This document shows positions 1-7,947 of a stretch of DNA of 40,314 nucleotides, one piece after another (position 1 is the first letter of the stretch; each line of letters begins with the position of its first letter). The notes beneath the pieces were generated by a model. That model searched no databases, was not told the DNA's origin, and saw only the letters and a list, made by a program, of their open reading frames with translations. Source of the DNA: an uncultured Gammaproteobacteria bacterium (GTDB taxonomy: Bacteria; Pseudomonadota; Gammaproteobacteria; Pseudomonadales; Azotimanducaceae); assembly GCA_913043815.1 (NCBI GenBank), contig CAJWNY010000020.1, positions 1 through 40,314 of the forward strand. The letters are read 5' to 3'. The translations under genes and the position numbers were made by a program.

Positions 1-419
1 AATATGTGGCTCTCAAGCAAGAAGACGGAGAGTTGCGTTTAAGCGCCCAGTCAGAAGCTAGGGAAGCCGACGCAATGGCTGGCACGATGCGTGCGCTGGT
101 TCAGAATATGGTTATTGGGGTAACTACTGGGTTCGAGCGTAAGTTAGAGCTGCAGGGTGTAGGTTATCGAGCCCAGTCGCAGGGAAATACATTAACTCTC
201 CAGTTAGGGTTTTCGCATCCTGTGGTGTACACGTTACCTGACGGGATCTCGGCTACAACACCAAGCCAAACCGAGGTTGTAATTGCCGGTATAGACAAGC
301 AGCAGGTCGGTCAGGTTTGTGCAGAGATTAGAGCGTTTAGGCCGCCAGAGCCGTATAAAGGTAAGGGCGTTCGATATGCTGGTGAATACGTAAGACGTAA
401 AGAAGCTAAAAAGAAGTAA
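1..419 (+). CDS. rplF: 50S ribosomal protein L6 (5' truncated by window edge)
   Basis: Large-subunit ribosomal protein L6, which sits near the sarcin-ricin loop and the factor-binding site. The reading frame is already open at the first base; about 138 C-terminal residues are present, so roughly the first 38 residues of the usual ~177 lie outside the window. The conserved L6 signatures are visible: a GFSHPV segment, and near the end [12 protein letters not shown] followed by a basic KEAKKK tail. The GTG at position 6 is an internal codon, not the start. It is part of the spc operon, but the next gene (rplR) begins 130 bases further on, an unusually large gap for this operon. Confidence 0.97.
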   Translation, partial: YVALKQEDGELRLSAQSEAREADAMAGTMRALVQNMVIGVTTGFERKLELQGVGYRAQSQGNTLTLQLGFSHPVVYTLPDGISATTPSQTEVVIAGIDKQQVGQVCAEIRAFRPPEPYKGKGVRYAGEYVRRKEAKKK

Positions 420-549
420 TTAGTTTGATAGCCACAATCTTTTTTGGTGCTGGGGAAATCCGAACCTTATAGAGAGTGGGGCTGTTGAAGAATATAGAAA
501 CGGATCGCGTAGTTTACGAAATGCGCAAAATGGAAACCAGGTTCGAAGC
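420..549 (+). other. Unusually long rplF-rplR spacer inside the spc operon
   Basis: This 130-base spacer separates two genes that usually lie within a few tens of bases. No start codon-led ORF of family character is seen. The rplR frame stays open upstream from position 424 but contains no ATG, GTG or TTG before 550, so an N-terminal extension of L18 is not supported. A weak promoter-like pair, TTGGTG (444-449) and TATAGA (468-473), is present with an 18-base spacing. It could be an internal promoter, but the match is poor. Confidence 0.4.
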
Positions 550-900
550 ATGAACAGTAAGAAATCAAGCAGATTAAGAAGAGCTCGTCGCAGCCGCATG
601 AAAATGCGTGAGTTGGGTGCTGTTCGTTTATCAGTCAATCGCACGCCTCGGCATATATACGCTCAAGTGATTTCAGCCGATGGCGGGACTATTTTGGCTC
701 AGGCGTCTACCCTAGAGGAGGCGCTACGCGGCCCTTCTACCGGTAACGTGGAGACAGCGGCGAAAGTCGGCGCGTTAGTGGCGGAGCGAGCTAAAGAGCA
801 GGGCGTAAAGGCTGTTGCATTTGATCGATCAGGTTTTAAGTATCACGGACGAGTAAAAGCATTAGCAGATGCCGCTCGCGAAGGCGGATTGGAGTTCTAA
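550..900 (+). CDS. rplR: 50S ribosomal protein L18
   Basis: L18 binds 5S rRNA and helps attach it to the central protuberance of the large subunit. The 116-residue product is the usual length. It has the expected basic N-terminus (about residues 1-25, rich in Arg/Lys), the [10 protein letters not shown] strand, and the highly conserved [26 protein letters not shown]-type C-terminus. The start at 550 gives an N-terminus that aligns directly with known L18 proteins; no alternative start exists upstream in frame. The rpsE ATG follows the stop codon without any gap, so the two are presumably translated in a coupled way. Confidence 0.98.
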   Translation: MNSKKSSRLRRARRSRMKMRELGAVRLSVNRTPRHIYAQVISADGGTILAQASTLEEALRGPSTGNVETAAKVGALVAERAKEQGVKAVAFDRSGFKYHGRVKALADAAREGGLEF

Positions 901-1401
901 ATGGCTTATACCGATAAAGTAGAAGATGGATTAATTGAGAAGCTAGTTCAAGTAAATAGGGTTGCCAAAGTTGTCAAGGGTGGCCGAATTTTTGGCTTCA
1001 CCGCGCTAACGGTGGTGGGCGACGGTAATGGTCGAGTTGGCTTTGGTCGCGGTAAATCGCGCGAGGTTCCTACAGCCATTCAAAAGGCAATGGAATCTGC
1101 ACGGCGCAACATGGTTGATGTAGACCTCAACGGCGGCACTTTGTGGTATGCGACTACCGCAAGACACTCTGCGTCGAAGGTATATATGCAACCGGCTTCG
1201 GAAGGTACTGGTGTAATTGCTGGCGGCACAATGCGGGCTGTTTTAGAAGCGGCCGGCATTCAAAACGTGTTAGCTAAGTGCTACGGGTCAACTAATCCAG
1301 TCAACGTCGTTAGAGCAACGTTCAAGGCGCTGATGGGGGTTAAATCGCCAGAGCGTGTTGCAGATAAGCGCGGTAAGACTGTCGACAATATTGTCGCTTA
1401 A
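901..1401 (+). CDS. rpsE: 30S ribosomal protein S5
   Basis: S5 is a small-subunit protein at the mRNA entry channel, involved in decoding accuracy and mRNA unwinding. The 166-residue product has the S5 double-stranded-RNA-binding-like N-terminal domain ([24 protein letters not shown], residues about 18-41), the [15 protein letters not shown] segment and the C-terminal domain with [16 protein letters not shown]. The ATG abuts the rplR stop; a GGAG at 890-893 inside rplR supplies the ribosome binding site. Length and order match the canonical spc operon. Confidence 0.98.
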   Translation: MAYTDKVEDGLIEKLVQVNRVAKVVKGGRIFGFTALTVVGDGNGRVGFGRGKSREVPTAIQKAMESARRNMVDVDLNGGTLWYATTARHSASKVYMQPASEGTGVIAGGTMRAVLEAAGIQNVLAKCYGSTNPVNVVRATFKALMGVKSPERVADKRGKTVDNIVA

Positions 1402-1415
1402 GCTGAGGCAGAGTT

Positions 1416-1604
1416 ATGAGCAGTAAATCTATTAGCGTGACCCTGACTAAAAGTCCGATTGGTCGTTTAAAAAATCACAGAGCCTGTTTGGTTGGTTTAG
1501 GCCTTCGCCGTATCGGTCATACAGTGACCGTTGAAGATACGCCCTCCGTACGTGGAATGATTAATCGTGTGCACTATATGGTGCATGTCGAGGGAGAATC
1601 CTAA
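1416..1604 (+). CDS. rpmD: 50S ribosomal protein L30
   Basis: Small large-subunit protein of the L30/L7 family. The 62-residue product shows the family pattern: an N-terminal strand with [10 protein letters not shown], then the [33 protein letters not shown] core. It lies between rpsE and rplO as usual, and its TAA stop overlaps the rplO ATG by one base (TAATG at 1602-1606), indicating translational coupling. Confidence 0.97.
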   Translation: MSSKSISVTLTKSPIGRLKNHRACLVGLGLRRIGHTVTVEDTPSVRGMINRVHYMVHVEGES

Positions 1605-2107
1605 TGTATTTGAATGATCTTCATCCTGCCGATGGCAGTCATAAAACCAAGCATCGCGTGGGTCGTGGAGCGGGTTCGGGTTGGGGTAAGACTTCTGGTC
1701 GGGGTCAGAAGGGTCAGAAAGCCCGGTCTGGTGGTGGTGTTCGTCCTGGTTTTGAAGGTGGCCAACTTCCGTTGCAGATGCGTATTCCTAAGTTCGGTTT
1801 CCGTTCGCGTGTAAGCTTGTCGACCACAGAGGTCCGACTGAGCGAATTGGCGAAAGTTAAAGGAGATCTGATTACATTAGAAACGCTCAAAGCTGCAAAT
1901 GTAGTGAGAAAAGACATGAAGCGAGCACGAATTATGCTGTCAGGAGCTGTTTCAAAAGCCTTCACGGTTGACGATGAAAATATTGGCGTATCAAAGGGTG
2001 CGCTCGAAGCGATCGAAGCCGCTGGCGGTTCTGTTGTTGCATTTGAAGTGAGGGTGCCGGGTAAGTTGCAAAAGAAAAAACGCAAAGAACAGGCGCCTGC
2101 GGAGTAG
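1604..2107 (+). CDS. rplO: 50S ribosomal protein L15 with short C-terminal extension
   Basis: L15 is a late-assembly large-subunit protein with a long Gly/Arg/Lys-rich N-terminal extension that penetrates the rRNA; that region is plain here ([37 protein letters not shown], split over residues about 19-53). The globular domain ends near residue 145 with IEAAGGSV. The product is 167 residues, about 20 longer than the E. coli protein; the extra tail is basic then ends in EQAPAE. The start overlaps the rpmD stop by one base. Function is secure; the tail is only an observed length difference and similar short tails occur in other bacteria. Confidence 0.97.
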   Translation: MYLNDLHPADGSHKTKHRVGRGAGSGWGKTSGRGQKGQKARSGGGVRPGFEGGQLPLQMRIPKFGFRSRVSLSTTEVRLSELAKVKGDLITLETLKAANVVRKDMKRARIMLSGAVSKAFTVDDENIGVSKGALEAIEAAGGSVVAFEVRVPGKLQKKKRKEQAPAE

Positions 2108-2171
2108 TCGTTAAGACGCCGTATAGAGCAATCTTATAATTCTGAAAACTGTATAAAGATGCAGAGGAAAA

Positions 2172-3506
2172 ATGTCCAATAATCAACAAGATGTAGCGAA
2201 TCAGCTAGCAGGAAATCAGGCCGGGGTTGCAGAACTTCGTAGCCGTTTGCTGTTTGTGCTGTTTGCGTTGTTGGTATATAGAATTGGGACGCATATTCCG
2301 GTTCCTGGGATAGACCCTGCCCAGCTGCAGGCAATCTTTAACCAAAACCAAGGCGGAATCCTTGAACTGTTTAATATGTTTTCGGGTGGCGCGTGGGAAC
2401 GTATGAGCATTCTGGCCTTAGGGGTAATTCCTTATATTACCGCTAGCATTATTATGAATCTTTTAACCATGATGTGGCCCACGTTTCAACAGTGGCGTAA
2501 GGAGGGCGACGCAGGGCGCAGGAAGATTACTCGCGCTACTCGCCTACTCACCTTAGGCATCGCGTTGATTCAGGGGACATCTTTAGCCGTAACGCTTGCA
2601 AACCAAGGGCTCGCTTTCGAAAGCGGGTTTGCTTTCAGTTTCGTAGCTACGCTGACTTTAGTCACAGGCTCTATCTTTATGATGTGGCTTGGGGAGCAAA
2701 TTACGGAGCGAGGAGTGGGTAATGGTATATCGCTGCTTATATTCTCTGGTATCGTCTCGGGCTTTCCGTCTGCGTTGGGGCAAATGTTTGAAGCTGCCAG
2801 GCTAGGAAATATTAATATTATTGCGTTGTTGGCGATGGGTGTACTCGCAATTGCATTAGTGTGGTTCGTTGTGCGGGTCGAGCGTGGCCAGCGTCGAATC
2901 ACAGTTAATTATGCAAAGAAGCAGCAGGGACGCCGGGTGTTTCAGGCGCAGAGCAGTCACCTTCCACTGAAAATCAATATGGCTGGTGTAATCCCTGCTA
3001 TTTTTGCGTCTAGCCTACTTTTGGCCCCCGCTTCAATGGCCACTTGGTTTGGTAGCAATCCTGGGATGGGCGCATTGCAAGAGGTGGCTTTAGTGCTGTC
3101 ACCCGGTCAACCGCTTTATATAATGATGTTTGCGGCTGGTATTATATTTTTTAGTTTTTTCTATACAGCCATTATGTTCGACCCGAAGGACGTTGCCGAC
3201 AATCTGAAGAAACAAGGAGCTTATGTTCCAGGTATACGTCCCGGACAACAGACTTCGAAGTACATTGATGATGTGATCACCCGACTTACTGTTTTTGGGG
3301 CCCTCTATGTGACCTTGGTGTGTTTGTTACCAGAGTTCATGGTGGTCTTTTTTAACACTTCTTTCCAACTAGGCGGAACCGCAGTGTTAATTGTGGTGGT
3401 GGTAGCTATGGACTTTATGTCACAAGTGCAGTCACACCTGATGAGCAGCCAGTACGCGAAGTTGATGGAAAAGTCGAAACTACAAAACTATGGGCGGCGT
3501 CGTTAA
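2172..3506 (+). CDS. secY: Protein translocase subunit SecY
   Basis: Central pore of the SecYEG inner-membrane translocon. The 444-residue product has the ten hydrophobic segments expected of SecY, the start of the first membrane helix around residues 24-42, the plug-region motif (GGILELFNMFSGGAWERMSILALGVIPYI, spread over residues 60-90), and the conserved cytoplasmic loop with VPGIRPGQQTSKYID near residues 350-364. It lies in its usual place at the distal end of the spc operon, 64 bases after rplO, with rpmJ following. A ribosome-binding AGAGGAA is found just before the ATG. Confidence 0.98.
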   Translation: MSNNQQDVANQLAGNQAGVAELRSRLLFVLFALLVYRIGTHIPVPGIDPAQLQAIFNQNQGGILELFNMFSGGAWERMSILALGVIPYITASIIMNLLTMMWPTFQQWRKEGDAGRRKITRATRLLTLGIALIQGTSLAVTLANQGLAFESGFAFSFVATLTLVTGSIFMMWLGEQITERGVGNGISLLIFSGIVSGFPSALGQMFEAARLGNINIIALLAMGVLAIALVWFVVRVERGQRRITVNYAKKQQGRRVFQAQSSHLPLKINMAGVIPAIFASSLLLAPASMATWFGSNPGMGALQEVALVLSPGQPLYIMMFAAGIIFFSFFYTAIMFDPKDVADNLKKQGAYVPGIRPGQQTSKYIDDVITRLTVFGALYVTLVCLLPEFMVVFFNTSFQLGGTAVLIVVVVAMDFMSQVQSHLMSSQYAKLMEKSKLQNYGRRR

Positions 3507-3530
3507 TCGACTCCCATTCGGTAGGAAACT

Positions 3531-3647
3531 ATGAAAGTAAGAGCATCAGTAAAGAAAATTTGTCGGAACTGTAAAGTTGTCAAGCGCAAAGGCGTTGTGC
3601 GGATAATTTGTAGTTCTGAACCTCGCCATAAACAGCGCCAAGGGTAG
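3531..3647 (+). CDS. rpmJ: 50S ribosomal protein L36 (zinc-binding form)
   Basis: A 38-residue ORF beginning [17 protein letters not shown] and ending PRHKQRQG. It is the zinc-ribbon form of L36: Cys11, Cys14, Cys27 and His33 are the four metal ligands. L36 is the smallest ribosomal protein and stabilises 23S rRNA near the L7/L12 stalk base. It follows secY by 24 bases and a purine-rich AGGAAA stretch lies just upstream of the ATG. The gene is often missed because of its size. Confidence 0.96.
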   Translation: MKVRASVKKICRNCKVVKRKGVVRIICSSEPRHKQRQG

Positions 3648-3686
3648 TTGGTGATTATGGTATCAAGTGTAAGACGGAGCGAATAG

Positions 3687-4043
3687 ATGGCACGTATTGC
3701 CGGAATCAATATACCGGATCACAAGCACGCAAGGGTCTCGTTGACATATATCTTCGGGATTGGGCCCACCACCGCCGTGAAAATCTGTGGACTGGCGGGA
3801 GTGCAACCGGAAACTAAGATTGGTGAGTTAGACGAAGCTAACCTGGACGCAATTCGAAATGAAGTTGCAAAGTTCACGGTAGAGGGCGACTTACGTCGAG
3901 AAACATCCATGAACATCAAGCGATTGATGGACCTAGGTTGTTATCGAGGAATACGTCATCGTCGGCACTTGCCTGTGCATGGACAGAGAACAAAAACCAA
4001 TGCGCGCACCCGTAAGGGCCCGCGTCGTCCGATCCGTAGATAG
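3687..4043 (+). CDS. rpsM: 30S ribosomal protein S13
   Basis: S13 lies in the head of the small subunit and contacts the large subunit and P-site tRNA. The 118-residue product starts [26 protein letters not shown], has the helix-hairpin-helix region in the first half and the basic C-terminal tail with [26 protein letters not shown]. It opens the alpha operon. The leader between rpmJ and rpsM is only 39 bases, too short to hold the complete S4-binding pseudoknot known from E. coli, so S4 autoregulation at this site cannot be claimed. Confidence 0.98.
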   Translation: MARIAGINIPDHKHARVSLTYIFGIGPTTAVKICGLAGVQPETKIGELDEANLDAIRNEVAKFTVEGDLRRETSMNIKRLMDLGCYRGIRHRRHLPVHGQRTKTNARTRKGPRRPIRR

Positions 4044-4063
4044 GGCAAGGTAGAGAAACAAAT

Positions 4064-4438
4064 ATGGCTGAACGTAAAAAAGCTAAGCGTGTTGTAGTTG
4101 ATGGAATGGCGCACATACATGCGTCTTTTAACAATACGATCATTACGATTACCGATAGACAAGGCAATGCTCTGAGTTGGGCAACCTCTGGTGGCTCAGG
4201 TTTTAGGGGGTCTCGTAAAAGTACCCCGTTTGCTGCACAGATTGCTGCCGAAAAAGCCAGCCTCGTTGCTGTTGAATTTGGTATGAAGAGCGTTGATGTT
4301 TTCGTTAAGGGACCTGGACCAGGTCGTGAGTCTGCAGTACGAGCTATAAACGCCGCAGGTCTTAAAATAAACAGCATCGCAGATGTAACTCCAATTCCTC
4401 ATAATGGCTGTCGCCCACCAAAGCGCCGACGCGTTTGA
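4064..4438 (+). CDS. rpsK: 30S ribosomal protein S11
   Basis: S11 is on the small-subunit platform close to the E site and the Shine-Dalgarno duplex. The 124-residue product has the family signatures [53 protein letters not shown] and the invariant C-terminal [13 protein letters not shown]. The N-terminus is slightly shorter than in E. coli (129 residues). It is 20 bases downstream of rpsM in the usual alpha operon order. Confidence 0.98.
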   Translation: MAERKKAKRVVVDGMAHIHASFNNTIITITDRQGNALSWATSGGSGFRGSRKSTPFAAQIAAEKASLVAVEFGMKSVDVFVKGPGPGRESAVRAINAAGLKINSIADVTPIPHNGCRPPKRRRV

Positions 4439-4482
4439 GTGCTAGGAATTGTAATGATGCATAATCGAATGGAGAAATAGGT

Positions 4483-5103
4483 ATGGGTCGGTATTTAGGT
4501 CCAAAACTCAAGTTAAGTCGTCGAGAAGGCACTGACCTCTTCTTAAAAAGCGGTGTTCGTCCTATCGAGTCAAAGTGCAAGATTGATAACGCCCCTGGAA
4601 TGCATGGATTGCGTCGCGGCCGGTTATCGGACTACGCAGTACAATTGCGCGAGAAGCAAAAGGTTCGTCGTATTTATGGTGTATTAGAGAAGCAGTTCCG
4701 TAATTACTACAAGAAAGCTGATCGTAAGCAGGGAGCTACAGGTGAAAACTTGCTCAAGTTGCTTGAATGTAGATTGGACAATGTTGTTTATCGTATGGGC
4801 TTTGGTTCTACAAGAGCCGAATCGCGCCAATTGGTTTCGCATAAATCGGTTATCGTTAATGGCCATTGGGTAAATATTGCGTCTTACCAAGTTAAAGCGG
4901 GAGATGTTGTTGCCATCGCTGAAAAGTGTCGTGGTCAATTGCGTATCCAAGCGGCACTGCAATTGTCCAGTCAACGCGGCGAGATCGATTGGGTGGACGT
5001 AAGCGCAGATAAATTTGAAGGTACTTTTAAACGACTACCAGACCGTGAAGAGTTGCCATCAGAGATTAACGAAAACTTGATCGTAGAACTTTACTCTAAG
5101 TAA
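4483..5103 (+). CDS. rpsD: 30S ribosomal protein S4
   Basis: S4 nucleates small-subunit assembly on 16S rRNA and in many gammaproteobacteria represses the alpha operon. The 206-residue product begins [21 protein letters not shown] and contains the S4 RNA-binding domain around residues 95-160 ([34 protein letters not shown]), ending [12 protein letters not shown]. Full family length. It precedes rpoA by 35 bases. Confidence 0.98.
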   Translation: MGRYLGPKLKLSRREGTDLFLKSGVRPIESKCKIDNAPGMHGLRRGRLSDYAVQLREKQKVRRIYGVLEKQFRNYYKKADRKQGATGENLLKLLECRLDNVVYRMGFGSTRAESRQLVSHKSVIVNGHWVNIASYQVKAGDVVAIAEKCRGQLRIQAALQLSSQRGEIDWVDVSADKFEGTFKRLPDREELPSEINENLIVELYSK

Positions 5104-5138
5104 TTATTGGGCGCTGACGCGCTTTGGGAGACAAATAT

Positions 5139-6140
5139 ATGTCACAGTTGGCAAACGAATTTCTGACTCCACGAAACATTGAAGTGCAATCTGATAGTCC
5201 GTTTCGCTCGAAGGTTACCTTGGAGCCATTAGAGCGCGGATTTGGTCATACGCTAGGTAATACCTTGCGTAGGATTTTATTGTCCTCTATGCCGGGATGC
5301 GCAATTACTGAGGTGCAGATCGACGGTGTTTTGCACGAGTACAGCACTATTGAAGGCGTCCAAGAAGATGTCATCGATATTCTTCTTAACTTGAAGGACG
5401 TCAGTATTGTTATGCATAACCAAGACCACGGCACTATCGTTCTCGCTAAGAGCGGAGCGGGCGTAGTTACGGCTGCTGACTTTCAGTTGTCAGAGGACAT
5501 AGAGATAGCAAATTTAGACCACGTCGTTTGTAATTTGAATGCGAGTGGTTCAATCAGGATTGAAGCCAAGGTAACGAGAGGTCGTGGATATGTTCCAGTG
5601 GATTCACAAACGATATCAAGCAGTGAAGAAGATAGTGGCCGTCCTATTGGTTCATTGCGTCTAGATGCGTCCTATAGCCCGTTGCGTAGGGTTTCTTACA
5701 GTGTAGAAAGCACTCGTGTGGAACAACGCACCGACTTAGATAAGTTAGTTCTAGATTTGGAGACTAACGGCACCATAGATCCAGAGGAAGCCATTAGAAG
5801 GGCAGCTACTATTCTTCAGCACCAGTTAGCGGTGTTTGTCGATCTCGATAGCGAAAGCGAACAGGTAGAGGAAGAGAAGGAAGACGAAGCGGATCCAATA
5901 CTCATTCGTCCAGTGGACGACTTGGAATTGACCGTGCGCTCGGCAAACTGTCTGAAAGCGGAAAATATTTATTATATTGGTGATCTTATTCAACGCACCG
6001 AAGTAGAGCTGTTGAAGACACCCAATTTGGGGAAGAAATCGCTGACGGAAATCAAAGATGTTTTGGCATCAAGAGGCTTGTCACTGGGGATGCGCCTGGA
6101 AAATTGGCCGCCAGCAAATTTACATGGCGGCCGGATTTAA
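5139..6140 (+). CDS. rpoA: DNA-directed RNA polymerase subunit alpha
   Basis: Alpha subunit of RNA polymerase. The N-terminal domain dimerises and nucleates core assembly ([20 protein letters not shown], residues about 33-52); an acidic linker with [13 protein letters not shown] leads to the C-terminal domain ([22 protein letters not shown] ... [17 protein letters not shown]), which binds UP elements and activators. I chose the ATG at 5139: it gives the normal N-terminus and follows a GGGAGA at 5126-5131 at good spacing. A TTG at 5124 in the same frame lies on the binding site and is not used. The protein is 333 residues, close to the usual 329. Confidence 0.98.
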   Translation: MSQLANEFLTPRNIEVQSDSPFRSKVTLEPLERGFGHTLGNTLRRILLSSMPGCAITEVQIDGVLHEYSTIEGVQEDVIDILLNLKDVSIVMHNQDHGTIVLAKSGAGVVTAADFQLSEDIEIANLDHVVCNLNASGSIRIEAKVTRGRGYVPVDSQTISSSEEDSGRPIGSLRLDASYSPLRRVSYSVESTRVEQRTDLDKLVLDLETNGTIDPEEAIRRAATILQHQLAVFVDLDSESEQVEEEKEDEADPILIRPVDDLELTVRSANCLKAENIYYIGDLIQRTEVELLKTPNLGKKSLTEIKDVLASRGLSLGMRLENWPPANLHGGRI

Positions 6141-6227
6141 TCTAGGCACGACTCACGAGAGAACGGGACTCTAGAAATAGGGTCGAGAAAAAAAGCGTCA
6201 CATCGCTTATAGGCACAGGAACGAATA

Positions 6228-6728
6228 ATGCGTCATCGAAAGAGTGGCAGACAACTTAACCGAAACAGCTCGCACCGTCAGGCAATGTTTCGCAACATGG
6301 CTACATCTCTAATTGAGTGTGAAGTCATCAAAACTACACTGCCGAAAGCCAAAGAGCTGCGTAAGGTTGCTGAACCGCTTATTACTTTAGCTAAGGAAGA
6401 TTCTGTAGCAAACCGTCGTTTAGCGTTTGCTCGAACCCGTAGCAAGGCAGCGGTCGGTAAGTTATTCGCAGAATTAGGGCCGCGCTACCAAGCGCGTCCC
6501 GGTGGATATACGCGTATTCTAAAGTGTGGGTTCCGTACTGGGGACGCTGCGCCTATGGCTTTTATCGAGTTGGTTGGTCGTCCAATTGCTGAGATAGAGG
6601 AGTTAGACGCTGAGTTAGCTGGTACGGAAGAAGTGGTAGAAACAGCAGAAGAAGCAGAAGCGATTGTCGAAATCCCAGGCGCGGCGGTGGCCGAGGATGC
6701 GGAGCAGGTAGAAAAAAAGAAGGACTAA
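6228..6728 (+). CDS. rplQ: 50S ribosomal protein L17 with acidic C-terminal tail
   Basis: L17 is a large-subunit protein at the peptide tunnel exit side. Residues 1 to about 120 match the family, starting [24 protein letters not shown] and including the [27 protein letters not shown] region. The product is 166 residues, about 40 longer than E. coli L17; the added tail (residues ~122-166) is dominated by Glu, Ala and Val and ends in four basic residues plus Asp. Acidic L17 tails of varying length exist in other bacteria, so this may be a lineage feature. The gap to rpoA is 87 bases. Confidence 0.96.
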   Translation: MRHRKSGRQLNRNSSHRQAMFRNMATSLIECEVIKTTLPKAKELRKVAEPLITLAKEDSVANRRLAFARTRSKAAVGKLFAELGPRYQARPGGYTRILKCGFRTGDAAPMAFIELVGRPIAEIEELDAELAGTEEVVETAEEAEAIVEIPGAAVAEDAEQVEKKKD

Positions 6729-6734
6729 ATTGTT

Positions 6735-7850
6735 GTGAGTATTAGCTTTCACCCGACCCCCAGAACTCTGATGGGTCCAGGCCCATCTGATGTACACCCG
6801 CGGGTTCTTGGAGCCATGGCGAAAGCTACCATTGGGCACTTAGACCCCGAATTCATTGCTTTGATGGAAGACATTAAAGACCTCTTGCGATACACCTTTC
6901 GCACCGAAAATAAACTCACCTTACCCCTTTCTGCTCCTGGCTCCGCGGCTATGGAAGCGTCTTTCGCGAACCTAGTCGAAGCTGGCGATAAAGTAATCGT
7001 ATGCATTAATGGTGTCTTCGGCATGCGTATGGCCGAAAATGTTCGCCGCATGAATGGTGCGTTGGTAACTGTTGAAGACGAGTGGGGCACTCAGGTGGAC
7101 CCAGAAAAAGTTGAAGCCGCGCTGAATGCCAATCCAGATGCAAAGATTCTAGCGTTCGTGCATGCTGAAACCTCAACGGGAGTTCGCTCTGATGCGCAAA
7201 CTTTGTGTGCGCTTGCTGAGAAGTATGGCTGTTTAAGCATCGTAGATTCCGTAACCGGCCTAGCTGGCATTGAGTTGGAAGTTGACGCGTGGAAAGCAGA
7301 CGTTACCTATTCTGGCACCCAAAAATGCCTATCAGCTCCTCCTGGAATAAGTCTAATCACGTTTAGTGACAAAGCGGCTGCTCAAGTAAAAGCTCGGAAT
7401 ACACCCGTGCAGAGCTGGTTTCTAGACTTGTCCTTGCTCATGGCATATTGGGATGGTGACGGTGCTAGAACCTATCACCACACAGCTCCGGTAAACGCTA
7501 TGTATGGATTACACGAAGCGCTGTTGATGGTCAAAGAAGAAGGGCTTGAAAATTCTTGGAACAAACACCGGGTGATGCATGAACTTTTGGTAGAAAACCT
7601 TAACGCCATTGGCTTAGAGTTCGTTGTTGATGCTAGTTATAGGCTGCCACAGTTGAATCTAGTAAAGATTCCGGAGGGGTTAGATGAAGCCGCTGTGCGC
7701 AAGCGCTTGTTGAGCGAATTCAACCTAGAAATAGGCGCTGGTCTGGGTGCGTTTGCAGGCGAGGTTTGGCGTATTGGCCTGATGGGCTATTCGGCGCGAC
7801 GCGAGAACATCCAACTATGTACCAGTGCTTTGAAAGATTGCATCAGTTAG
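6735..7850 (+). CDS. Class V aminotransferase, alanine--glyoxylate / serine--pyruvate type
   Basis: A 371-residue PLP-dependent aminotransferase. The N-terminal LMGPGPSDVHPRVLGAM and the block SGTQKCLSAPPG with Lys197 are typical of the alanine-glyoxylate aminotransferase family; Lys197 is the expected Schiff-base lysine, HAETSTG (143-149) and Asp171 (VDSVTG) are other cofactor-site residues. The likely reaction is amino transfer from alanine or serine to glyoxylate, but exact substrates cannot be read from sequence. The start is GTG, 6 bases after the rplQ stop, and its ribosome-binding AGAAGGA (6717-6723) lies inside the end of rplQ, so it is probably cotranscribed with the alpha operon, an unexpected neighbour for ribosomal genes. 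A weak hairpin with T5 follows the stop. Confidence 0.9.
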   Translation: MSISFHPTPRTLMGPGPSDVHPRVLGAMAKATIGHLDPEFIALMEDIKDLLRYTFRTENKLTLPLSAPGSAAMEASFANLVEAGDKVIVCINGVFGMRMAENVRRMNGALVTVEDEWGTQVDPEKVEAALNANPDAKILAFVHAETSTGVRSDAQTLCALAEKYGCLSIVDSVTGLAGIELEVDAWKADVTYSGTQKCLSAPPGISLITFSDKAAAQVKARNTPVQSWFLDLSLLMAYWDGDGARTYHHTAPVNAMYGLHEALLMVKEEGLENSWNKHRVMHELLVENLNAIGLEFVVDASYRLPQLNLVKIPEGLDEAAVRKRLLSEFNLEIGAGLGAFAGEVWRIGLMGYSARRENIQLCTSALKDCIS

Positions 7851-7867
7851 CGGTGTCTCGAGTGGGA

Positions 7868-7893
7868 TATGCGAGTTGCGCATGATCTTTTTG
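7868..7893 (+). terminator. Possible weak intrinsic terminator after the aminotransferase
   Basis: ATGCG (7869-7873) and CGCAT (7879-7883) can pair around a five-base loop, followed by a short run of five T at 7888-7892. The stem is short, so this is a weak candidate. Its position, 18 bases after the aminotransferase stop and before the converging uvrA, is what one expects of a terminator. Confidence 0.3.
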
Positions 7894-7947
7894 TCGTGCT
7901 CGCGCATTCCAGCGGTCCGTTAGCAGCCAGACCCCTCTGGGTGTAGA

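Noticed and set aside
424-549. N-terminal extension of L18
   Set aside because: The frame is open for 42 codons but contains no start codon, and the extension has no similarity to the family; an open stretch of this length is not improbable by chance.
3648-3686. S4-binding pseudoknot in the alpha operon leader
   Set aside because: The spacer of 39 bases is too short to hold the complete known structure, and no matching pairing was seen.
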